A stretch of 6,396 bases of DNA from an uncultured Brevundimonas sp. (GTDB taxonomy: Bacteria > Pseudomonadota > Alphaproteobacteria > Caulobacterales > Caulobacteraceae): contig NZ_CALTWS010000160.1 in the NCBI RefSeq assembly GCF_943913055.1, forward strand, positions 1-6,396, given 5' to 3'. Position numbers and translations under genes: made by a program. The notes beneath the pieces are model-generated. The model made no database searches. It was not told the DNA's origin and was given only the letters and a program-made list of their open reading frames with translations. Positions 1 to 5,418 of this stretch are shown one piece after another (the first letter of the stretch is position 1; each line of letters opens with the position of its first letter).

Positions 1-2169
1 GTCCAGGGCTCGGGCCTGATCCAGCCGCACCGACGGCTGATGCAATTTCACGGGTGTGGCGTCGGTGTTCGCCCCACGCGTCAGCATTTCCAGCCGCCAC
101 AGCCAGCGCGACTTGACCGCCGGCTGGCCCCCGCGCCGCTCGGAATGGATCAGGATGGCATCGTCGGCGCAGGCCGCCTGGACGAAATCCTGGGCGGTCT
201 GGCCCAGACGGCGCTCGGGCGGCGGCAGACCCAGGCTCTCGCGCATCGGTCGCGACAGAAAGGGGTCGGTCGGGGCGGCATTGGGCCAGACGCCCTCCTC
301 CAGCCCGGCCAGGATCATTCGGTCGGCCCGCACCAGCCGGGCCTCGATGGCCCCCAGGATGCGCAGACGCGGCTGATTGGCCCCGCCGGTCCGCACTGTC
401 TGTTCGCTCAGAAGCGTCGAGACCAGATCGGCCATCTCGGCCGGCGTCACCGGCGGCAGGGCCGCACCTCCCTCGATCAGGCTGGACAGCAGGGCGGCCG
501 ACGCCTCTCCATCCGGTCCAGCCCAGACCTGTGCTCCGGCCAGACTTTCGACCAGGCGGGTCAGGCCGCGCGCCGCCTCGTCCAGAGACGCGGAGGGTAA
601 AAGATGGGCCCGCGCTCCGTCCGATAGCGTCTCCAGCCGATCCAGCAGTTGTCCCGCTATCGAGACATCAAGCTTTGTCCGTTCAGAGGGCGGCTGGCCA
701 TTGTCGCGTGGCTGCGTAGCCCTCAAGAGGGCTCGCCGGGCTCCGGCCCAGTCGCGGCGGCGGGGACCGCGCAGGGCATGACGTTCCAGCGCCGCGACCG
801 CCTGCGCATAGTCGGCTTCATGCACATCGATCCGGACCAGTGGATGTTTCAGCAGGCCCAGCAATACATGCGGATCCAGCGGCTCGGCGATGAACCGGGC
901 CGCCAGATCGACCAGCCGCCCCGCCGCCATGCGCGACAGCGGCTGGCCGGACGAGCTGTCCGCCGTGATCCCCCATCGCTCCAGTCGCGCCTCGACCCGC
1001 CGGCCCAGGGCCAGATCGGGCGTGACCAGGGCACAGGTCTTGCCGGGCTCGTTCAGCGTCTCGCGCATCATCAGGGCGATGGCGGCGGCGGCATCTTCCT
1101 CGGCCCGAACCGTTACGACCGACAGGCCTTCCAGTCCCTCGGCGATCGGATCGACGGAGCGGACGCTGGCCGCACGGGCGCGAAGATCACGGATCGTATC
1201 GCGCCAGTCGGCGGTGGCCTGGGCCGGACGCAGGGCCTCGTTGAGCAGGCGCTGACGCGCACGACCACGAGATAGGGCCTCGGCCTGCTCGGGCGGCTGG
1301 AACCAGGGCCGGACCTGATCGCGCGCGACGTCGGCCCGGTTCAGCAGCCGCCACAGGGCATTCTGCGGATGCTGTTCGCTTTCACCCAGTCCGTCCCAGA
1401 CGCGGGTGTCCAGGTCGAAGTCCAGACCGGGCAGGACGACGCAGCCCTGGGGGGCTTTGGCAACGGCCGCCAGCACGTCGGCTGCGGCGGGCGCGGAGCC
1501 GGTCGAACCGGCGGCGATTACCGGCTGCTGCGGTGGGCGCTCGATCCAGGACGTGGCCAGCAGGCGCAGCAGCTTCGCCCGACGCCACGCCGGATCGACC
1601 AGACCCATGGCCTCCAGCCGCCGGGGCCAAGCCTCCACCGCCAGACCCAGAAACTCCGCCGACGCCTGCCAATGCTCGGCCAGATCGCCCTCGACCAGGG
1701 TGGCGACCCGGGCCATGTCCTCGACCTCTTCCAGCTGGCAGGAGTCGAGAAAGCCGCCCAGCGCGTCCGCCATCTCCAGCGCGCGCAGAGGCGTCAGGCC
1801 GGGCAGGAAGTCCTCCACAATCATCCGCGCCATTTCGAACCGGCGGGTCAGGGGGGCGATGGCGGGCGGCAGGTCCAGGCCCAATTCGCCCGGCGCAAAC
1901 GGCGGCTCATCCTCCTCCAGATCGCCCAGCGGTCTGACCTGCGGCAACAGCAGCGACCGCCCCTCGGCCTTCCGGGTCAGGGCCGAGGTAAAGGCCCTTG
2001 CCGCCCGGCGGTTGGGCAGAAGAATGACCGCGTCGGATAGAGCCTCGGGCGGATGCTCGCCCAGCCAAACCAGAACCCCCGCCGCCAGATCGTCCAAAAA
2101 CGGTCGCCGCGCCTCGATGGCGTACCAGCGCGGGCAGGTGCCCGAGAAGGGATCGAACGCCGTGCTCAT
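1..2169 (-). CDS. addB: AddB, double-strand break repair helicase-nuclease subunit (C-terminus beyond the window)
   Basis: The minus-strand frame is open from ATG at 2169 to the left edge: 723 codons with no stop. Alphaproteobacterial AddB is about 1000 residues, so the C-terminal nuclease domain lies outside. AddB pairs with AddA to process double-strand DNA ends for RecA-dependent recombination in the cytoplasm. Visible hallmarks are an N-terminal ILLPNRRAARAF segment (residues 49-60) where a Walker A loop would sit but without GKT/S, GSTGSAPA (221-228), VVLPGLDFD (244-252), HPQNALWRLL (267-276), GLEEGVWP (622-629) followed by DPFLSRPMRESLGL (635-648), and SRWLWRL (687-693). The start overlaps the stop of the upstream nucleotidyltransferase gene as ATGA. 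No strong Shine-Dalgarno sequence precedes it, so translation is probably coupled. addA is expected next. The family call is from motif memory and context. Residues about 485-510 show looser codon bias than the rest. Confidence 0.93.
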   Translation of the reverse strand, partial: MSTAFDPFSGTCPRWYAIEARRPFLDDLAAGVLVWLGEHPPEALSDAVILLPNRRAARAFTSALTRKAEGRSLLLPQVRPLGDLEEDEPPFAPGELGLDLPPAIAPLTRRFEMARMIVEDFLPGLTPLRALEMADALGGFLDSCQLEEVEDMARVATLVEGDLAEHWQASAEFLGLAVEAWPRRLEAMGLVDPAWRRAKLLRLLATSWIERPPQQPVIAAGSTGSAPAAADVLAAVAKAPQGCVVLPGLDFDLDTRVWDGLGESEQHPQNALWRLLNRADVARDQVRPWFQPPEQAEALSRGRARQRLLNEALRPAQATADWRDTIRDLRARAASVRSVDPIAEGLEGLSVVTVRAEEDAAAAIALMMRETLNEPGKTCALVTPDLALGRRVEARLERWGITADSSSGQPLSRMAAGRLVDLAARFIAEPLDPHVLLGLLKHPLVRIDVHEADYAQAVAALERHALRGPRRRDWAGARRALLRATQPRDNGQPPSERTKLDVSIAGQLLDRLETLSDGARAHLLPSASLDEAARGLTRLVESLAGAQVWAGPDGEASAALLSSLIEGGAALPPVTPAEMADLVSTLLSEQTVRTGGANQPRLRILGAIEARLVRADRMILAGLEEGVWPNAAPTDPFLSRPMRESLGLPPPERRLGQTAQDFVQAACADDAILIHSERRGGQPAVKSRWLWRLEMLTRGANTDATPVKLHQPSVRLDQARALD
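718..733. repeat. Perfect 7-base inverted repeat within addB
   Basis: AGCCCTC at 718-724 and GAGGGCT at 727-733 are exact reverse complements with two bases between them. They lie inside the addB coding region in a stretch (about 640-740) whose codons are less GC-biased than the rest of the gene, including ATA, CTT and TTG. No function is established. A two-base loop would need to open a stem pair to fold. Confidence 0.6.
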
Positions 2170-2888
2170 CCGCCCTGCGCCAGCCGAACCTCGGCCTCGT
2201 CGCGGGCATCCGGGTCGCCGACATGCATCCAGTCGCCGTCCAGCACGCAGCCGAACAGCCGCCCCGCCGCCGCCGATTTGCGCCACAACCCACTGAGTGA
2301 GAACGGCCCGTCCGGCCCCTCGGCGACATAGTCGGGCCGACAGATGTGGACGCCCATATAGGCGAAGGGGGCCGACGCCGCCTCGCCCCGGAACGTCAGG
2401 CGGCCGTCTTCTGACAGAACGAAATCCCCGTCGCCCTCGAACCCGATCGAGCCCTCGCGCCGGGCCAGCAACAGGGCCGCATCCATCCGCTCCGGGTCCC
2501 ATATGCGTGACAGTTCGGAAAGGGCATCGCCCCGATCGACCCAGACGCTGTCGATATTGGCCACGAACACCGGCGCGTCGCCCAGCAGGGGCGCGGCTTT
2601 CTTCAGACCGCCGCCGGTCTCCAGGAGTTCGGCCCGTTCGTCGGAAATGACGATCTCGGGCCCGCGCCCCCGTGCAGCCAGATGCGCCTCCAGCCGATCG
2701 GCGAACCAATGCACATTGACGACGGCCTTTTCGACGCCTGCATCGGCCAGCCGGTCCAGCACATGGTCGATCAGGGCCCGCCCTCCGACCTCGACAAGTG
2801 CCTTGGGCCGGTCATCGGTGAGCGGGCGCATGCGGGTGCCGAGGCCGGCGGCCAATACCATGGCAGTTTTTGGCGTCATGGCACTCAT
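2166..2888 (-). CDS. murU: MurU-like sugar-1-phosphate nucleotidyltransferase (probable MurNAc-1-phosphate uridylyltransferase)
   Basis: This 240-residue protein is a single Rossmann-like NTP_transferase domain. The nucleotide-binding signature GLGTRMRPLTDDRPKAL covers residues 15-31. TGGGL (91-95) fits the base/sugar-binding loop, NIDSVW (111-116) carries the expected metal-binding Asp, and DGDWMHVGDP (217-226) matches the C-terminal W-x-x-VG-x-P element. In Pseudomonas putida, MurU converts MurNAc-1-phosphate plus UTP to UDP-MurNAc, bypassing MurA/MurB and hence fosfomycin. The neighbouring AmgK-like kinase would supply its substrate, which supports this role over glucose- or mannose-1-phosphate. 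Start ATG at 2888 is chosen because it overlaps the kinase stop as ATGA and has AGAGGA nine bases upstream (2898-2903). The ATG at 2879 is a weaker alternative. The stop overlaps the addB start. Fold is very likely; exact substrate is inferred. Confidence 0.87.
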   Translation of the reverse strand: MSAMTPKTAMVLAAGLGTRMRPLTDDRPKALVEVGGRALIDHVLDRLADAGVEKAVVNVHWFADRLEAHLAARGRGPEIVISDERAELLETGGGLKKAAPLLGDAPVFVANIDSVWVDRGDALSELSRIWDPERMDAALLLARREGSIGFEGDGDFVLSEDGRLTFRGEAASAPFAYMGVHICRPDYVAEGPDGPFSLSGLWRKSAAAGRLFGCVLDGDWMHVGDPDARDEAEVRLAQGG

Positions 2889-3988
2889 CGGCGGCTGTCC
2901 TCTGGCACATGACGGGCGAACCAGTCGCGGATCGGCTCCAGCCCCGGCTTGTCCAGCCCCGGCTTGTCCAGATTGGCGTTCAGATGCCGCCACATGCGAG
3001 GCATGAAGGCGCGATACCGCGGCTTGCCGTCGCGCACGATCAGTCGGGCAAAGATGCCCAGGATGCGGGCCTCGTTCAGAGCCGCCAGACCGGCATAGTC
3101 CTGCATGAAGGTCTCGCGCTCGACCTGAGGACGCAGGGCGAAATAATGATCCAGGGCCCGGGCCTCCAGCGCAGGCGACACATCCCGTCGCGCATCCTGC
3201 AGAAGGGAGTGCAGGTCCCACGACGGGTGGGCCTTCACCGCGTCCTGAAAATCGATCATGCCGACCATCGCGGGTCCTGCCTGGCCCCTCAGTCGGATCA
3301 GGTTTTCAGCGTGGTAATCGCGGTGCGCCATGACGCTGGCTCCCGCCTCGCCCCTCGCAATCACCGGTGCCCAGGCCGCATGCCAGTCATCGATGGCGGC
3401 GGCGTCAAAAGCCAGACCCGGGTCGAAACGCGGCATCCACTCAAAGAACAGATCGGCCCCGCCCTGCAGTGCGGTCGCATCATAGGTCTGCAACGGCCAA
3501 TCGCCCGCCGCGCCGTTCAGCACGTCCGGGGTCGGGGCGTCGTGAAGCCGCGCCAGGGCCTCGACCGCTGCCAGATACAACGGTTCCTCGGGCTCGCCGG
3601 CTTCGATCACCCGCGCGAACAGGTCGTCGCCGAAGTCCTCCAGTACGGCCAGCCCGGCCGGAGCATCGACCGCGATGATCTCGGGCGCGGACAGACCCAG
3701 AGAGCGCAGATGCGCGGCCACGGCGGCGAAGGCCTCGATCCGTCCGGCCGACAGGCGGGCCATGGCGTTCCAGCCGGAGGCGCGGCGTTGCTCGGGCGTC
3801 CAGGCGGGGTCGGCGGGCGGGCTTTCGGCGGAGGCTGCCTGATCCATCAGCATCAGGGTCGTGCCCGACGGCAGGGTCAACCGCTCATAACGGCGCGTCG
3901 ACGCATCGCCGGGCAAGGGTGCGCGCGCCGCGTCGCCCAGACCGGCGGCCTTCAGAAACGCCACGCGTTGTTGCTCGCGGTCAGACAT
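2885..3988 (-). CDS. amgK: AmgK-like anomeric sugar kinase, aminoglycoside phosphotransferase (APH) family
   Basis: This 367-residue cytosolic kinase-like protein belongs to the APH/choline-kinase superfamily. The N-lobe holds the glycine-loop-like GDASTRRYERL (27-37) and the hinge-like VLEDFGDDLF (115-124). The C-lobe has the catalytic loop AHRDYHAENL (221-230; Asp224 as base, Asn229 as metal ligand) and the DFG equivalent MIDFQDA (244-250), followed by HPSWDLHSLLQDARRDV (254-270). In Pseudomonas, AmgK phosphorylates MurNAc and GlcNAc at the anomeric carbon, feeding MurU, and a MurU-like gene follows directly here. Drug resistance is unlikely given the housekeeping context. Start ATG at 3988 overlaps the tsaE stop by 8 bases and has AAGGA (3994-3998) five bases upstream. 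In some alphaproteobacteria the TsaE and kinase parts are fused; here they are separate frames. A duplicated LDKPG lies near the C-terminus (340-349). Confidence 0.88.
   Translation of the reverse strand: MSDREQQRVAFLKAAGLGDAARAPLPGDASTRRYERLTLPSGTTLMLMDQAASAESPPADPAWTPEQRRASGWNAMARLSAGRIEAFAAVAAHLRSLGLSAPEIIAVDAPAGLAVLEDFGDDLFARVIEAGEPEEPLYLAAVEALARLHDAPTPDVLNGAAGDWPLQTYDATALQGGADLFFEWMPRFDPGLAFDAAAIDDWHAAWAPVIARGEAGASVMAHRDYHAENLIRLRGQAGPAMVGMIDFQDAVKAHPSWDLHSLLQDARRDVSPALEARALDHYFALRPQVERETFMQDYAGLAALNEARILGIFARLIVRDGKPRYRAFMPRMWRHLNANLDKPGLDKPGLEPIRDWFARHVPEDSRR
2941..2970. repeat. Perfect tandem duplication of a 15-base unit inside amgK
   Basis: The 15-mer gccccggcttgtcca occurs at 2941-2955 and again, identical, at 2956-2970. 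On the minus strand it encodes LDKPG twice (residues 340-349), close to the kinase C-terminus and outside the catalytic lobe motifs. The reading frame is preserved. It looks like replication slippage. Confidence 0.9.
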
Positions 3989-4448
3989 TCAGATCCTTCA
4001 GCTTCATCTCCCACGCCCCTGCGCCAGAAACGGTCGCAACACGACCGTCACCGTCTTCGGACAGGCTGACGACCAGCCGGTCGGGCCCCAGCCAGGCCGC
4101 GGGATCCTCGCCCAGGCGCTCAGGCCATTCGATGACGGCAAAGCCGGTGTCCAGCGCCTCGTCCAGCCCGATCTCGACCGCCTCTTCCGGCCGGGTCAGC
4201 CGGTAGAGGTCGAAATGCGCGACCGGCGGATCGCTGTCGTAGAATTGCACCAGGGTGAAGGTCGGCGAGGGCACGTCTTCATCGGGCGTGGTGAGGGCGC
4301 GGATCAGTCCACGCGCCAGGGTCGATTTGCCCATACCCAGCGGGCCATAAAGCAGAAGGGCCTCGCCCTGTCCCAGATGTGGGGCAAACGCAGCCCCCAG
4401 CCGTGTCGTCGCGTCGGCATCTGACAAGGGGATCGTCAACAGACTCAT
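3981..4448 (-). CDS. tsaE: TsaE, ATPase of the tRNA t6A37 threonylcarbamoylation machinery
   Basis: This 155-residue P-loop protein has the usual TsaE length and motif order: Walker A GPLGMGKS (35-42), the SPTFTLV segment (61-67), HFDLYRL (78-84) as the Walker B-like element, and IEWPER (106-111). TsaE works with TsaB and TsaD in the cytoplasm. Its ATP hydrolysis resets the complex that transfers threonylcarbamoyl from the TsaC product to A37 of ANN-decoding tRNAs. Start ATG at 4448 forms an ATGA overlap with the stop of the upstream acyltransferase gene. Its own Shine-Dalgarno sequence is poor, which suggests translational coupling. Its 3' end overlaps the kinase start by 8 bases in another frame. 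The minus-strand frame stays open upstream to 4739, but that extension lies inside the acyltransferase gene and shows no TsaE-like sequence. All diagnostic motifs are intact. Confidence 0.95.
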   Translation of the reverse strand: MSLLTIPLSDADATTRLGAAFAPHLGQGEALLLYGPLGMGKSTLARGLIRALTTPDEDVPSPTFTLVQFYDSDPPVAHFDLYRLTRPEEAVEIGLDEALDTGFAVIEWPERLGEDPAAWLGPDRLVVSLSEDGDGRVATVSGAGAWEMKLKDLNV

Positions 4449-5314
4449 GCGAAATCCGCATCCGGCTGGCCAGGCAGAACCCGCTCGGTGAAGGCCTTCA
4501 GCGCATAGGTCGCCTTGCCTGCATCGATGTCCAGTCGGCTGGCCGGGATCGGCTTGCCGACCTTCAGCTGGAAGGCCCCGCGCTTCTTGTTCAGCAACTC
4601 GTGAAACAGGGTGATGTCCCGCAGTTCCTGCGAGACCCGGTCGAACAGATGGAACAGCTTCGACGTCGGCCCGGCCACATGGATGGGAATGACGGGCGCA
4701 TCGTATTTCCTGGCCAGGGACGCCGCCGTCTGGGCCCATTCGGGATCGGTCAGGCTGCCGTCCTTGCCCACGCGCGCCAGACGTCCGGCGGGGAACATGA
4801 CCACGCAGCGTTCCGCCTCGAAGGCCTCCTTCGCGGCCTGGAGCGTGGCGCGGGTCTTTTCACGCGTGCGCTTTTCATGGACCCATTCGACCGGAATGAT
4901 GGCCTCGCCCAGACGCGGCGCGACGCGTATGGCATCGGCATTGGCAAAGAAGATGGCGTCGTCCCGGCGTTTGCGCACCGCGTCGAAGACCGCGATGCCG
5001 TCGGCGATGCCCGTCGGATGGTTGGCGACGATCAGACAGCGGCCCGTCGCGGGTATCCGCTCCAGATTCATCGCCGAGACGCGCAGATCCAGCAGATTGC
5101 TGACATATCTCAGCGCCTCCTGTCCCGACAGGGGCAGGATGGCATCGGCCATCCGCACCGCATGGCGAAAGCCCAGCAGGCGATACAGCAGCGGCCGCAC
5201 CACCGGCCAGAATACCGATCGGGTCAGGCGCGGGGCCCGCTCGGCGATCAGCACCTCGCATATGTGCGGCGTGGGCTTGGTTACGGACGTTGGGGCCGAA
5301 GCGGTCGGGGTCAT
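4445..5314 (-). CDS. PlsC-like lysophospholipid/glycerol acyltransferase family protein
   Basis: This 289-residue protein carries an acyltransferase core. ANHPTGIADG (97-106) is the catalytic His/Asp motif in the H-x5-D spacing seen in the putative-hemolysin/OlsA-like branch (NHPxGxxDG) rather than the classic H-x4-D. FPAGRLAR (174-181) stands for the FPEG/substrate-phosphate motif, VIPIHVAG (208-215) is the following strand, and LKVGKPI (250-256) ends the domain. The family moves acyl chains onto lysophospholipids or related acceptors at the inner membrane; the acceptor here is unknown. A weakly hydrophobic, Arg-containing stretch (33-49) may lie on the membrane surface. There is no clear transmembrane helix and no fused GNAT (OlsB-type) domain. 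Start ATG at 5314 is the first in frame that avoids the divergent peptidase gene, though its ribosome site is weak. It is the first gene of the minus-strand operon, overlapping tsaE as ATGA. Confidence 0.85.
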   Translation of the reverse strand: MTPTASAPTSVTKPTPHICEVLIAERAPRLTRSVFWPVVRPLLYRLLGFRHAVRMADAILPLSGQEALRYVSNLLDLRVSAMNLERIPATGRCLIVANHPTGIADGIAVFDAVRKRRDDAIFFANADAIRVAPRLGEAIIPVEWVHEKRTREKTRATLQAAKEAFEAERCVVMFPAGRLARVGKDGSLTDPEWAQTAASLARKYDAPVIPIHVAGPTSKLFHLFDRVSQELRDITLFHELLNKKRGAFQLKVGKPIPASRLDIDAGKATYALKAFTERVLPGQPDADFA

Positions 5315-5363
5315 GCAGGTCCGGTTGTCGCCGTTTGCAGGGGCCTCCGCAAGCGGCCCGGCT

Positions 5364-5391
5364 TTGACTGTGTGGATGACGGTGCTAGGCC
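5364..5391 (+). promoter_or_regulatory. Probable housekeeping sigma promoter of the S9 peptidase gene
   Basis: TTGACTG at 5364-5370 and GCTAGGCC at 5384-5391 are separated by 13 bases. This matches the Caulobacter-type housekeeping pattern (TTGAC-like -35, 10-14 bases, GCTA-like -10) in its strongest positions. Transcription would begin around 5396-5400 and leave a leader of about 20 bases. No comparable promoter was found on the opposite strand for the acyltransferase-led operon. Its promoter may overlap this one or be poorly conserved. Confidence 0.55.
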
Positions 5392-5403
5392 AGTCGCCTG
5401 ATT

Positions 5404-5410
5404 GAGGAGA
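5404..5410 (+). promoter_or_regulatory. Shine-Dalgarno site of the S9 peptidase gene
   Basis: The purine run GAGGAGA sits eight bases before ATG at 5419. It is a strong ribosome binding site and fixes the start codon. It is the best such site in the window; the minus-strand genes mostly have weaker ones and probably rely on coupling. Confidence 0.8.
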
Positions 5411-5418
5411 ACCGTCCG

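Noticed and set aside
1369..2296. Plus-strand open frames of 223 and 296 codons opposite addB and the end of murU
   Set aside because: They overlap each other in different frames and have low-complexity Arg/Ser/Gln-rich translations. The minus-strand addB frame has family motifs across the same region.
2885..3988. Aminoglycoside resistance gene, from the APH-family fold
   Set aside because: The position between tsaE and a MurU-like gene and the lack of mobile-element context point to the sugar kinase branch.
2870..4069. Long plus-strand open frame of 399 codons opposite amgK and the start of murU
   Set aside because: It is antisense to a gene with intact kinase motifs. Its translation is rich in Arg, Gln and Gly with no recognisable domain, as expected from GC-rich mirror frames.
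5341..5359. Short GC-rich hairpin (gggcc/ggccc) in the divergent intergenic region as a terminator
   Set aside because: The stem is only five bases with no T-run, and the flanking genes diverge, so no terminator is expected there.
4379..5405. Plus-strand open frames of 340 and 264 codons opposite the acyltransferase
   Set aside because: They are shadow frames without a plausible start region or domain. The minus strand has a complete acyltransferase with ordered motifs.
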